Of a stretch of 64,000 nt of DNA, positions 32,815 through 46,700 are shown one piece after another. Numbering within the stretch: the stretch's first letter is position 1; every line of letters begins with the position of its first letter. A model generated the notes under the pieces. It did not search any database and was not told the origin of the DNA. It worked only from the letters and a program-made list of their open reading frames with translations. This DNA is from Diospyros lotus (taxonomy: Eukaryota; Streptophyta; Magnoliopsida; Ericales; Ebenaceae), in NCBI RefSeq assembly GCF_014633365.1, contig NC_068349.1, positions 11,210,753-11,274,752 of the forward strand, in the 5' to 3' direction. Made by a program: the position numbers and the translations under genes.

Positions 32815-33060
32815 TTGAAACCCCAATTGTAGCAAATCTCAATAAAACATATTATTTCTAAATTATGAGTAGTAAAACCTAATAGATCATATTTTCTAGA
32901 AACCCGAAATAATAAACTTCGATGGATCATATTCCTCAAGTCTCGAGTAGCAAATTTTAATGAATCATATTATCTTTGAAATTTGAGGGACTAACTCCTG
33001 AAAAATCATGTTTTCCTTAAGCTCGAGTGTAACCTTGACATCTCAAACTTTGACAATTCA
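32815..33060. repeat. Decayed minisatellite 2 (unit about 50 bp)
   Basis: Four or five diverged units of the form 'gaaaccccaattgtagcaa' then 'tctcaataaaacatatta', repeated as 'gaaacccgaaataataaac' and 'ttcgatggatcatatt', and 'agtctcgagtagcaaatt' and 'ttaatgaatcatattatc'. Unit content differs from minisatellite 1. Confidence 0.55.
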
Positions 33061-34610
33061 ACCTTGACAACGTTGGATTTTCCTTATAAGTTCGAGTGCT
33101 ACAAACTCTAGTGTCTTGAATTTATCTACGCATCATCCAAACACAATAAACCTTAGTGTCTAAAGTTTCATGTATATCTCATGTGTATCAAACCTAGACT
33201 AGCTTCTCTATAACATGGTTCAAAACATCAAAAATTTTCATATTGAGCAAAGTGTACTAGAATTTGAGGCTTAAAAACCCAATGGAAAAGATAATGCTTC
33301 TTTTACTTCCTTAGTCCAATCACATTGAACTAAGGAAGTAGGAAAGCCTTGATAATGTAAAAAAATTTAGGATAATTGACACGTTGCTATGACGTATAAT
33401 CCTAGTCAAGACTAGCTAATGCCTACATGGAGATATTGCCAATATTTGAAGATAATTACGTCATGAAATATTTTCCAACATATTAAATTTCTAAATGAAG
33501 TCGAATCCTAATAAGTTTATGATTATCTAAATTATTTAATCAATAAAAATTCTATATATTAGGAGGATAAGTCGAATTAGAAGATAAATTTTTTATTAGG
33601 GGTAGATCAAATTTAATTAAAAGATAAGTCAAGAAAAAAGATTAACTCAATATAAGCTAATCATACTTTAGAATTATGACAAGACTTAGACTCTTCAATT
33701 TATTAATAAAGACCCTTCATAGCCTAAATAAGACATCTTCTCACATAATTCATTTTAGATCTTCATATCTATAACCTAATTCTGAATAAATTATTTCAAA
33801 TTGTTTATTTTAGACAATTAAACTCACTTTGTTTAAATTTAGAATCTTAGGGGGTATATCTAATATCATATCTCTTATGTCTTATATCTCAAAATTTGTC
33901 GGTATCAATAACTCTATCATTTTCATGCTTTTCTTTATTTTTTATTAAATACATTCATAACTTGAATATCAGAAAGTGCTTCAAGGGTGCTCAGATATTC
34001 TTGTCCCTCAAAGTTTAACTCTCCAACATTAATTCATGACTAATTGTTGCATCATGATCTATAAATAATTTAATGATCGATTTTTTGTGTCATCACTTTA
34101 AAATAAGGTTCATTGTTTTTAGTTTTAAAATAATTTATTAATTGATGATATATATATATCTAGTATTTCACAATATTTATCAGTTAATAAAATTATTTTA
34201 AAATTAAAAACAATACGTTTTATTTAAAGATAAAATACATTTATTGAAACATAATTATTACTCCTTATTAAAGAAAAATAAATATAGAAATAAATTTATA
34301 CTCTCTTAGTCTTTCGTTAATAATTATTAGCATGCGAAAATACTATCATACAGTACAATCTAGCAATCTCCAATTCTAGAGGCCTCTTCCATTTTATATA
34401 TTATCCAAATGCATGTGGAATATGGGAATAATAATAATAATAAATAATAATAATTAATAGTTTCTACTTTCCATCTCTCCAGAAGGACCGGCCCACCGTG
34501 AGAAAGTTGACCCAAGTGATAACTCTTTCGCCCACTTTGCTTCGGCTGGGCCCCAGCCGACCCGATCGAAGATGTCTCACTCACAGACTTCCCTCCTCTG
34601 CCGCCACGTA
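33061..34610. other. AT-rich interval upstream of the SMPD4-like gene
   Basis: Low-complexity AT-rich DNA, with an (ATA)n-like run near 34427-34451. It becomes GC-richer from 34480 as the promoter of the next gene begins. No other gene is seen. Confidence 0.45.
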
Positions 34611-34611
34611 A

Positions 34612-34640
34612 TCTCTCTCTCTCTCTCCCCCATAAAAGGG
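34612..34640 (+). promoter_or_regulatory. CT-rich patch and TATA-like site of the SMPD4-like gene
   Basis: A (CT)n patch at about 34612-34628 is followed by 'cccataaaaggg' at 34629-34640, roughly 130 bp before the ATG. Pyrimidine patches and TATA-like sites are common in plant core promoters. Another pyrimidine patch with 'tctctctatctcat' lies at 34712-34725 in the probable leader. Confidence 0.35.
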
Positions 34641-34769
34641 CGCCATTTGCCTCTCTTCCCATTTAAATCTTCAAAACCCCCAAACCCTGCTGGGCCCTAA
34701 TTTCACATTCTCTCTATCTCATATTCAAAACCCTAGTCCTACTATTTCTCTCTTTTCAATTTATGCGTA

Positions 34770-37700
34770 ATGATTTCCCATACATATGCAACGGACGCGC
34801 AGGCCAAATCCACAGACCTGGCGACGAAGATACTCGGCGCCGCCACGCCGCCGCAGATCGCCTCCGCCTGCGCCGCGGTCGAGGCCTTCCTCCACAAGCA
34901 CGCCCCCGATCAGACTCGCTGGTTCTTCTCCATCACTTTCCCAACCCTAATCTGCAAAATATTCGGTTTCGACGACTCGCAGCCCAACCGCCCTCCGCCT
35001 CAGTCTCCCAACGGCTGGCTAGAAGCCGTTGCCGCCGCCAACGATTCCGAGCTGTTGGGTAAGGTTTTCAACCTCCTGTCCCCGAATGGTGTGTTGTTGT
35101 CTTCGATTTCCGCTGTCGATCAGCTTTCGCTGGTTAAGTACGTGTTTCCGGTTGAGCGGTTGCCGGAGTGGGTTAGGTTTATGCTCCAGAACGAGCGGGA
35201 TTGTCGGGTTTTGGCTGACTTGTGCCCGTTGTTTAAGGGTAGGATTAAGGAGGATTCAGTCAAGGGTGCATTTCAAGTTCAATTGAATGTGTTCGAGTAT
35301 TACATATTCTGGTTTTCTTATTATCCTGTGTGCAGAGGGAATGGTGAAAACACCGATACAATGAGGGTTCAAAGGAATAAGAAGTTTAGGTTGGAGAATT
35401 GGGCTTATTCATTTCCAGTGTTTTCAAATAGTAGGCGTGGACCGGAGCAAAAGGTTGAGTGTAGTTTGTACATGCGACTTCTTTATGCATACTTTCGTGC
35501 ATTTGTGCCGATATCTGATTTGACTTCACGTCAGCCTTATCGTAGCTCACTTCTTCATTATTCGCCAGGCTGTAATAATTCAGTTTTTGAGCAAGCAGAG
35601 TTCCTTGTTAATACTCTGACACACTTTTGGTTGGTTGATAACGATTTTTCCCCAGTACCTGTAAGTGTGCGCAGGTCATTTGGCATGTCCTTTCCTTTTC
35701 TTTCAGTTCTAGCTGAGACTCCACCAACTTCTGGGTTGGGAGAGGTGGTCAGAGTGTTTGTGAAATATCTAAATTTGAGTTCAGTTGCCCTTACTGAAGT
35801 TCCAGATCAGATTGAATATAATGGGAATGTTAGGTGGATGGTATCAGGATCGGCTGATGCTCTCAAGGCAAGGAATTCTGTGTCAGTAACTCCTGGTATT
35901 AATTCTGCTGGTAGTTGGAATTTATGGACTCAAAGGCCATTGTATAGGTTCATATTGAGGACGTTTTTGTTTTGCCCGATTGAGACTTCTATTAAAAATG
36001 CATCTCAAGTGTTCGATGTGTGGGTTAGTTATATGGAACCTTGGACAATTAGCTTGGAAGACTTCAAGGTGCTAGAGGCAGGTGTTGATACGTCAGTTAA
36101 AAGTACAATTGATGTGCTTCCTCACCCCTCAGCATGTGGATATTCATGTTCTTGGAAGGGCTATGTTCTATCCAACTATCTGTTTTACAGCTCCTTGGTT
36201 ATGCATTTTATTGGCTTTGCACACAAGTTCCTTCACATGGATCCAGAAGTAATAGTACAGATGGTGTCAAAGGTTAGTTTTTAGTTGTGGCATACTTTAA
36301 TTTGTCAGAGTTTTTTTTATCATGGAATTATTATGCATGAATGTGCTTTTAAAGGAAAGCAATCTATGGTTGAGATTTTCTGGAGGGCTTTATCTTTTAC
36401 CTTATTGAATCATAAATTTTGGTTTCAGAACATGGAAGATCTCTGTAATGAATTAGCTTCATGATGCAGAATTGCATCTGCTCTCATATATGACATCCTC
36501 TACTAGAACATATATGCTGTTGTTATCTCCACCCATTTATGATAGGTTTCCCTTTTGTTATAATCATGACTGCAATTGGAGGAAGTTGTTCATCAGCGGG
36601 TAATAGTAGTTTATTCACTTCATGGTAGAATAATGTTGAGGCCTCAGAGTTTGGAACAGTGATCTGTGTATTGGAACAGTTGATCTCAAGCCATTTCCTT
36701 TTTATAAATAAATGGTTCGAGATTCTATAATGCAGATTATGACTTGTCCATAGCAGAGTTCCAAAAGTTCTTATATGCCGTTGAAATGAATAATGAATTG
36801 AAGTGATGTAAGATTCAGAAGTGTTGTTGAAGCTGAAGATATTTTAGTGGAATTTTCCCTAGAAGGATTAGAGTGGTATACTGGTTATGCTTGTATTAGG
36901 GCAGAATTTCTATTTCCGCTGCTAAGGTAAGGTGAAATTTGTTTAGTGTGAAAGTAAGCATCCATACTAGTTACTTGAAAGGAGTAGAAAGAGAAAAACT
37001 GATAGGAAATATGATTTTGGTTTTTTGATTTGTTTTAATTTTGATTTAGAATCCAGATTTGGAGGTTTTTATTTTTAGTAAGATTTGATTAGGGTTTATT
37101 TTTAATATGATTTATTTAGGAAGTTGATTTATCTTTATCCTATAAGTAGGGCTTATGGATCTAATAAAAGGTGGCTTGGAATATACATTGAGATTTCTTA
37201 CCTTATCTTCCCTGCTGAATTCCTTCCCTGTCCTCTTCTTCTTTGACAACTCTTTTCTCTCTCTCTAACCTTCTGCATTAACTCTCTGTCATCCTGCATC
37301 AAAAGTCCTGCAAATTACTTGGCAACAATTTTGAGTTCAGGTGATGAGAATTTTCTGTTAAATATTAATTATTTGGCTGTTAAGATATCTAACTCAACAA
37401 AAATGGTGGCACTTAAAGAATCTATAATTTTTCTTTGATGACTTGGACGTTGCTTTAAATTAAATTGATTTTTATTTAATATATTTGCTAAGTCCGTGAT
37501 TTTAATGATATTAATCACTATGTTTTGATATTTGAGTTGGTTTCAGCGCCCAGAAAATTCATTAGTTCGTTAGTTTCAACAACCTGTTTTTGAAATAAAG
37601 CAAAGCCTCCTTTTCTTTTACACTTAAATAGTTTAATGTGGTTGTGTACTAATGCAGTATTGAAGCAAAAGGGAAACTGTATACAAGGCTCTTTCTGTAT

Positions 37701-40700
37701 TAGGGTTTGAGGAGGGTCAATATATATAGTCTTACTTGCTTGAGGGAAGTCTATTGTGTATCTTCTCACTTGTTTGAGGTCATACTGTTACTCCTGGACC
37801 ATAATAAAGGATGGTATTAAATAATGGCACAGTAAGAAGATATTATCAAAGTTTTGGAAGAATTACTAGTTGAATATGGCTTGAGTGTTTCAAAGTCATA
37901 CATAATTCACAGCTCCTTTTTTCTTTTTTTCAAGGTTGGTTCTATATTTATCTAATATTAACACCATCTTAACATGATTCAATGTTTTCCATGTGGCATT
38001 AGCAAGAAAGAGCTATCTACAATCCCCATTACTCAAGAGAGCTGTGAGTTTGAACCATGCATGTGATTAATGTTTTTAATTATTTATGCAAAGTGGCTGC
38101 CTTGGAGTTAAATCACAGTCTTTCATTTTCCTATCTGAGCTTTTTACCATAACAAATGGCATGCATAAGTGTGAAGACACTTTTGGTTTGGTTGGTCTAA
38201 AAATTTCCCATTAGCATCTATGAATATTGAAAAGTGATGAGTAGTTAGTTTTTGAAGCGTGTTAATGAAAGTGTATATGGGGAAATATGAAGAGAACTGG
38301 CATTCTTAGACTTATTATATTATATTGGCTGCATATTCCATAGAGAACCTGATGTATCTGGTGCTATAGTCATCTGTTTTTCTGCCTCATGCTCTAAATG
38401 TACTATATTTACTGTTATTCCATTCATGCTTATTGTTTGTGCATTTCAGGTGATAAACATATTAACCTCATCGGGCGAGCTGACTGATCTTATAAAAAAT
38501 GTGGATGCAGTATTTCACTCACTTCCAGTTAGGTCATCCAAATCAATTCTTAATAACTTGTACAGATATGTTCCGTCTATACGTGAACAATTACAGGTAA
38601 TTCTACCCCTCCCCCCCTCTCTCAAATAAGTAAATTATTTGTACTAAAAGCATTATAGGTTCATGGCCTTTACTCAAACCCTATTCAGGAAATATATAAA
38701 AATGAATATTTTCAAAAATTTCCAATAAGACAAAATGAGAATTCTGTAAAGTTGTTGCTTTAAGCCATTGAACTTCCATCTCAACTTCTAGTTGTTTCTC
38801 AACTCACTGTATCAAACACAAAGGAGCCATATTAACCTCCCATCTCACTGTATTAAACATATTAATCTTAGAAGAGCAAAAACTAAAAGCAAATGTCTTA
38901 AATTTTTTCAACAACCTTATACTGAAGTAGTTTATCAAGTATCTTCTTGTATTTGAAACATGACAATGCTAAGTGAAAATCATCTGTCCTCCAATTATCA
39001 ACTGATTAGAAAGTTACTCCCCCGGGCAAAAAAAAAAAAAAAGGGTCAATTATCAAACCCATCTCTTAATTCTACTATTCCAGTGAAACAAGCCATTTAG
39101 AAGTGAGTTGTAAGTTTTAATCAAAAATCTCTTAACTATTTCTATTCGGCGATATCTTGTCCTTATGAATCATGTCGTCTGATCTTGAGTCTTAGTCTTA
39201 TCAACATATTGACGCAGCGTGTAGCGCGAGTGTGAAGAAAACACACCAAAATAAACCCTTGAAAGAGCAAACTTCAATGGCCGAAGCTTGGCTTTCAAGA
39301 AGACGCAAAAATAAGACTGTTTTGCTAAGAAAACCTAAATAGGTTGCTGAAATTTGATTAAGAAAAACTTGATTACAAACTCTAGATCCTAGGCATATTT
39401 ATAGTATTTGGCTAATCCAAATCCATCTAATATTTGGAAAACAAAATCCAACTAGAATTCTAATAGAAATAAATCTTAATCCAACATGAAGTAGAATCCT
39501 AAATCAAGTAGAAATATGAAATTGAATCCTAAATCAAGTAGAATTCTAAAAACTTAAGAAGTATTAAAATATTGTTCCGGCGTGGTCGAGAGTCAGCTTT
39601 GGGCCGGGTCTTGATTGGTGACCGCATCATTCACCTCCACTTGAGAAGAATTCGTCCTCGAATTATGATCTGGGTATGACAACTCAACGTTCGGCAAATA
39701 CAAAGAAAGATCAGCAACATTGAATGTTTTGGAAATACCCATATGATTTGGCAAATCCACAACATAAGCATTATCATTGATCTTCTTTGTAATCTTGTAA
39801 GGACCATACTTCTTTGGCTTGAGCTTGTTCTGTTGTCCTGTAGGAATCCATTCCTTTTTCAAGAATATCATGACTTCATCTCCAACCGCAAATACCTTGT
39901 GCTTCCTATGCTTGTCAGCTGCTGCCTTGTACTTCTTATTCGCCTCGTGCAACTTTTGCCTGACATCTTCCTGAACTGCTTGAACGTGTTCGGCTAAGTC
40001 ACTGGCTGCAACACTGAAACCTGGTACCTTTGGCAATTTTACCAAATCCAATGCATGATTAGGAACTTTCATGTATACGATAGAGAATGGTGATCTTCCT
40101 GTTGAGCTATGTACGGTGTTGTTGTAGGCAAATTCTGCTTGAGCTATGACTAGGTCCCATTGTCTTGGCTTGTCTTTGCAAACACTGCGAATCAGATTTC
40201 CTAAGGTACGATTCACCACCTCTGTTTGTCCATCAGTCTGGGGATGTGCTGTGCTACTGAAATTCAAAGATGAATCGAACATTCTCCACAAGGTAATCCA
40301 GAAGTGACTCAAAAACCTTGTATCACGATCCGAAGTAATAGTTTTAGGGACTCCATGTAGTCTAACAATCTCCTTGAAAAACAGTTTGGCTGTAGCTACT
40401 GCATCTGCCGTCTTCTTGCATGGGAGAAAGTGCGCCATCTTGGAAAACCTGTCAACCACTACAAAAACAGAATCCATACCTCGTTGGGTTCGCGGTAGAC
40501 CCAACACGAAGTCCATAGACAAATCTTCCCAAATAGCATTGGGAACAGGCAATGGCATGTAAAGACCGGCGTTAGAAGAGTGCCCCTTAGCTGTTTGACA
40601 TATATAACACCTCGCCACAATAATAGAAACATCTCTCCTTGCTCTTGGCCAATAATACCTTCCCATAACAGCTTCAATAGTCTTGTCTCTGCCAAGATGC

Positions 40701-43700
40701 CCTGCTAAGCCACCACCATGCAAATCCCGAATAATTTTCTCACGAAGAGATGTGCAAGGGATGCACAACTGATTTCCCTTCATGAGAAACCCATCATGCA
40801 CATAAAAATCTCCTGATGGTTGCTGAGACATGTATTGTTCCCACACATGTTTGAAATCCTCGTCTGTCGCATATAATTCTTTCAAGCACTCAAACCCAAC
40901 AATCTCAACACTAAGGGTCTTGATCAAATCCACACGCCTACTCAAAGCGTCTGCCACTCGATTATGTTGTCCCGACTTATGTACAATTTTATATGGAAAT
41001 TTATCAATAAAAGCAGACCATCTAGCATGCATATCACTCCTCAATTGCCTTTGGCTACTCAAGTACTTAAGAGCTTGGTGATCCGTGTAAAGAACAAATT
41101 CTTTGGCAATCAAGGAATGTTCCCATATCTTAAGAGCCCTCACTACTGCATAAAACTCCTTATCATAAGTAGACCACTTTCTTCTGGCTTCACACAACTT
41201 CTCACTGAAAAATGCAATTGGTCTCTTCTCTTGGGACAACATAGCACCTATACCCACTCCACTCGCATCACACTCAACCTCAAACAATTTGTCAAAGCTT
41301 GGTAAAGCTAAGACAGGAGCGGTACATAATTTATCTTTTATCAAGGTGAAACTTTGCTCTTGTTCTTCACCCCAATGGAACTTTCCTTTCTTTAAACACT
41401 CAGTAATTGGAGCCACAATACTACTAAAGTGTTTGATAAACCGCCTATAGAAAGTTGCTAACCCATGGAAACTTCGCACATCACTGACATTTTTAGGAGT
41501 TGGCCACTCTCTAATAGCTCGCACTTTTTCCTCATCTACCTTTACGCCCTCTTTACTTATAACAAAGCCCAAGAACAACAAGCTCTCACTCATAAAAGTA
41601 CACTTCTTCAAATTAGCATAAAGTTTGTTTTCCCTCAACACACTCAACACCTCTCGAATATGCCCCTCATGCTCATTAATAGACTTACTGTATATCAAAA
41701 TATCATCAAAATACACCATAACGAATTTACCAATGAAAGGGCGTAATACTTGGTTCATTAGTCTCATGAAAGTGCTTGGTGCATTGGTTAGTCCAAAGGG
41801 CATGACTAACCACTCAAACAACCCATCTCTTGTCTTGAAAGCTGTCTTCCACTCATCTCCAGGTCGAATTCTAATTTGATGATAACCACTTCTAAGGTCA
41901 ATTTTGGAAAAAATCACAGCCCCATCAAGTTGATCAAGCATGTCGTCGAGCCTAGGAATTGAAAATTTGTACCCAATAGTAATTTTGTTGATGGCTCTAC
42001 TGTCAACACACATCCTCCAACTCCCATCTTTCTTTGGTGTCAATAATGCTGGCACTGCACATGGACTCATGCTAGTCTGAATGTGCCATTTTCTCAACAA
42101 TTCCTCTACCTGCTCACGCAAAATCTCATTCTCCCTAGGACTCATCCTGTAGTGTGGTAGGTTAGGCAAGCTAGCACCAGGAACCAAGTCAATGTGGTGT
42201 TGAATATCTCTCATAGGAGGTAGCTCATTAGGCAACTCCTCAGGAACCACATCATGAAATTCCTCTAACAATCCCTGCACCTCCACTGGAATTTGATTTA
42301 CCTTCAGTAGCTCACTCACACTCTCTCCCTTGATAACCAATAAGTGAACCTCTCGAGTATCCTTACACTCCCTCACAAACTCTGTGTGTTTATGTGTAAT
42401 GGTAAGAAAATTTCGCCCCTCCACTTTAGAAGCTTTGGTTTGATTCTTTTCCACTATGGGTAACAAAGTATAACGCACACCTTCTTTCTCAAGCTGATAT
42501 GTGTTCTTCCTACCCGAGTGCTTAGCATCCACATCAAATTGCCAAGGCCTCCCAAATAAAATATGGCAAGCATCCATATCAACAATATCATAATAGACTT
42601 CGTCGGAGTACTTACCGATAGAGAAAGGCACCCTGCAACGTTCATTCACATGTATGCCACCAACTTCTTTGATCCATCCAATCATGTAAGGGCTTGGATG
42701 TTTTTCAGGAGTTAACTGCATTTTTGCCACCACGTCTCTTCCTATGATGTTCTCCTGACTTCCACTATCAATAATCAACTCAAAGATTTTTCCTTTCATC
42801 GTACACCTCGTGCGAAAAAGCTTATGCCGTTGAGTAGTATCTTCATTCTTTTGAGATAGCATTAACTTCCTCACTACACAGGTATATTGCCCGTGTCCAT
42901 AATCTTCTTCATCATCCTCCCCATCAGGCCCGCAATATACTTCCTCTTCAGCAACATCTTCCTCTTCCTTTTCAACAATGTTAACTGTTTTCCTCCTTGG
43001 ACAATCACTAGATCGATGCCCAACCTCATTGCACTTGAAACATTTTAAAAGAATAGGCTTTGCATAAGGATTAGGGGATTTTGGAAGATTAGAAGTAGTA
43101 CCTCGAATGTTTCCCCCCGTTGTAGCCTTATTAGGGTTGACTGTATGGGGTGGATTGGAGGGTTGCGCTCCTTGAACCGACTTGCCTTTATCAAAAGCTG
43201 GTTGTTTATTTTCATTCCCATTATACCGATGATAGGTGTCATTATGAGATCTCTCACTCAACATTAACTCAGCCTTTAAAGCTAAGTTCCTTGCTTCTTG
43301 CACACTTAGAACCATCTGAACTCCAATTTTATCACGAATAGCAGGCTTCAATCCATTCAAGTAACGAGCTGCTTGTTGATTGTCACTTTCTGACAATTGG
43401 TTTCTCTCCGCTAATCGTAAAAACTCAGAGGTATATTCATTCACACTTTTCATTCCCTGTGCACATCTTTGATAAGCTTCAAACATATATTGTTCATAGT
43501 CAGGGGGCAAAAACCTACCTCTTAACAGTTGCTTCATTCGTCTCCATGTCTGAACTGGCTGTCGGCCTTCCCTCAATCTCGTTTCTCTTAATCGCTCCCA
43601 CCAAACAGATGCACCGCCCTTCAACCTGTAAGCCACTAACTTTACTTGTCGTTCATCTGGGATCTCCATGTATTCGAAAAAACGGTCAACCTCAGTGATC

Positions 43701-46700
43701 CAATCCAGGAACCCCTCAATATCAAGATCTCCACTAAAGGTGGGAATATCAACTTTTAGTTTATACTCATCGTTGTTCCAGTGGTTGTGCTGATGCGCAT
43801 TCCTCCTAACCCCTCTACCACCAGGGTTAGCTATTGCTCGACCAAAATCATCCTCTTCATCGCTATCTTCAATCACTGGTCTTCTAGGATTAACAAGGAC
43901 ATGATTAATAGGTGGTCTTCCCGCTCCGGCTTGATTCACCCCATTATTCAGGTTCCTGTCATCATCAACTCATAGTAAGGTGCCCAATTGGTTGCTATGT
44001 TGCTCCAATCGCTGCTGGATAGTACGAGTTACTTCCCGCTGTTCTTCAATTGCTCTCCAAACTGCGGACAACCCCTGATCACCGTCACGAGGCTGGTTGC
44101 TACCGTTACCTTCAAGATTGGCCATCTGATTGGTTGATTAACCGCTCTGATACCACCTGACGCAGCGTGTAGCGCGAGTGTGAAGAAAACACATCAAAAT
44201 AAACCCTTGAAAGAGCAAACTTCAATGGTCGAAGCTTGGCTTTCAAGAAGACGCAAAAACAAGACTGTTTTGCTAAGAAAACCTAAATAGGTTGCTGAAA
44301 TTTGATTAAGAAAAACTTGATTACAAACTCTAGATCCTAGGCATATTTATAGTATTTGGCTAATCCAAATCCATCTAATATTTGGAAAACAAAATCCAAC
44401 TAGAATTCTAATAGAAATAAATCTTAATCCAACATGAAGTAGAATCCTAAATCAAGTAGAAATATGAAATTGAATCCTAAATCAAGTAGAATTCTAAAAA
44501 CTTAAGAAGTATTAAAATATTGTTCCGGCGTGGTCGAGAGTCAGCTTTGGGCCGGGTCTTGATTGGTGACCGCATCACATATATTCTGATGCCAAGCCTA
44601 TTCAAGTCAATCTCACATTATTTAATAACTATGCATTCTCGTTACCTAGCCTTTGGGAGTTTGGGGCATACCTAATGCATGCGCATTAAATGAAAGAAAC
44701 AAATACATGTAAAAAAAATTTAAAAATTATTCTGGTCTCCTCAGTACCAAAATAGTCATATCTCTATTGTGGAATATGGATAAAATACTAGATTAGGAAA
44801 TACATAATTCTAACACCAGAGGGAGGGAGGGAACACAAAATAGGCACAAATAATTTCAGATCTAAATGGGAAGAGAAAGGATGATGATGCTTTAAGAGTA
44901 ATGTTATTCATCTAGATTGGAGATCATCTTCAGTCTAGTTGACACTTTTTTATTGGAAAATGACGAGGTGTACATGTAAACATGGATACTTGCACCTCTT
45001 TAGTTTCCAATTATAGGCTGTAAATCCATCTCTAGTCTAGATAAATAGCATTACTCATGCTTTAATGCATCTTCTAGATAATCAAATCAAAACCCAGAAA
45101 AGCAACCAAGCTTTCCCTAGGTTTCTTGTTCAATCAAATGAGAAACCCAGAATATGCGTAACTTTCCAGTACTAACATGGATTGGAATTTGAATTGAAGT
45201 TTATAGCCAGATCTTCTGAAGCTTTCACGTATTGATCCTCAAATGGAACCTACCGATCAGCGCCCATCAGCAAAACTTGGGGGGAAAAAAAAGAATCATT
45301 TCAGTGCCCGGCTGAGATTGAGAATATGAGTTGAGTTGAAAGTTTGTTCAGAGAGGAGTATCATGTGCCATAAATATCAAAGCAAATACATAATCATGAT
45401 GTGAATGCAACTAATGGTGATTAACTGTGAGATCCGTGTACATACAAAAACTAATATGCTTATTCTTTTTAAAAAAGTAGTTATCTGCAAAAATGTATTT
45501 GTATATTTACTATATATATCCTCTAATAGCTGAACTCATATGTCATGGTAGAGGTAAATATTAGAACTGTTGGAGGCTATTATGGCAAAGTAAAACTGTT
45601 ATTCAACTTAAAGAAAAGGTAGACACCAAATGTCTTAGTGGTAATGCTCTGCAATCTTGAGAATTGCTTTAAAAATGGTATCCCATCTAATACCTAAATC
45701 ACAAACTCCACACAATGAAAATTTTTCATTCCTCCTCTGAGCCCTTACAAAAATATTAAATAATATAAACTACTATTTTCTACTTCCTAGCTGACCAGTT
45801 TCTCTATTCCAAGTTACTACCACTCTATGCCATAGACTACCTTGTTCAAAGCTATTTCCTCTTTACATTCTTTTTAAATTGCTAAATCTTGTCAACACCA
45901 ATTATCAAAAATTAACAGGAAGCAAATCAAATCATAACTTACTGATGTCTATCTCTATGAACACTCAACATGGAGTTCCTCTCGGATCCACCATCATCAT
46001 AGTAGGAATGTCAGAAAGATGCATGGAGTATATGAACAACCTAGAGATGTACTATTGACCAATTCTGATATACCTCCTTTGGGAAGATAAAGTATGTGGT
46101 GGGACTAGGCAAGTATTATTGATCAACACTAATATACCTCCTTTGGAAAGATTCTGTGTATTTAAAACTTTTTTTTTGATCGAATGGTAAAAAAATTAGA
46201 TAGGTCAAAAGAGAATGTACAAAGTACTCTGGGCATACCTAGGAGAAACAAACAAAGAGGGCCAAGACTAATGGCCCAAGGCAAAAGAATCCCAATGGAC
46301 TAAAAGAAGGAAAACTAGGCTGTGCCAAATATACTTTATAAAAGGAATATGCCCAAAATTCTAGAATCCTACCCAACATTTTGTATCATTCTTTAGATGA
46401 TTTCAACAGCCATTTCTATTTGGCATACATTTTTAGCTACCTTTTTATTTTGAAAAAGCTAAATATGTTCTGAAGCTGCTTCCCCCGCCCCCCTCCTTGG
46501 TTGCTTAAGAAGCAAGCTTTTTTTTTATTATTATTTTTAATTTTGGGGTTTGAGTGAGGGGAGGGGCAGGAAAAAGTTCAGAACGAGAAAAAAAAAAAAA
46601 GAAGCATACAAATGATTCTTTTTTGGGTCTTTTTTCTGCTTTTTGCTATTGCAGTGCAAGAGATCGATATATATCACATTCTTGTAACATATCTTTTCTC

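Larger units (their letters stand above)
39205..44582 (-). mobile_element. Nearly intact Ty3/gypsy LTR retrotransposon, antisense in an intron
   Basis: The element spans 39210-44577 (5368 bp). It is flanked by the perfect 5-bp repeat CATAT at 39205-39209 and 44578-44582. Two 420-bp LTRs (39210-39629, 44158-44577) with TG...CA ends differ at three sites, all C/T changes, by my reading: 0.7 percent. The primer-binding site matches the initiator Met tRNA. One large gag-pol frame runs on the minus strand. The 5' LTR in the element's own direction is the right-hand one. It is inserted in intron 2 of the SMPD4-like gene on the opposite strand. Low LTR divergence means a recent insertion. Confidence 0.95.

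Noticed and set aside
34360..34662. 100-residue minus-strand frame upstream of the SMPD4-like gene
   Set aside because: It overlaps the CT-rich promoter and leader. The text is made of repeats read as Arg/Glu and Leu runs.
40374..43975. Plus-strand frames inside the intronic retrotransposon
   Set aside because: They are shadows of the minus-strand gag-pol, with no motif of their own.
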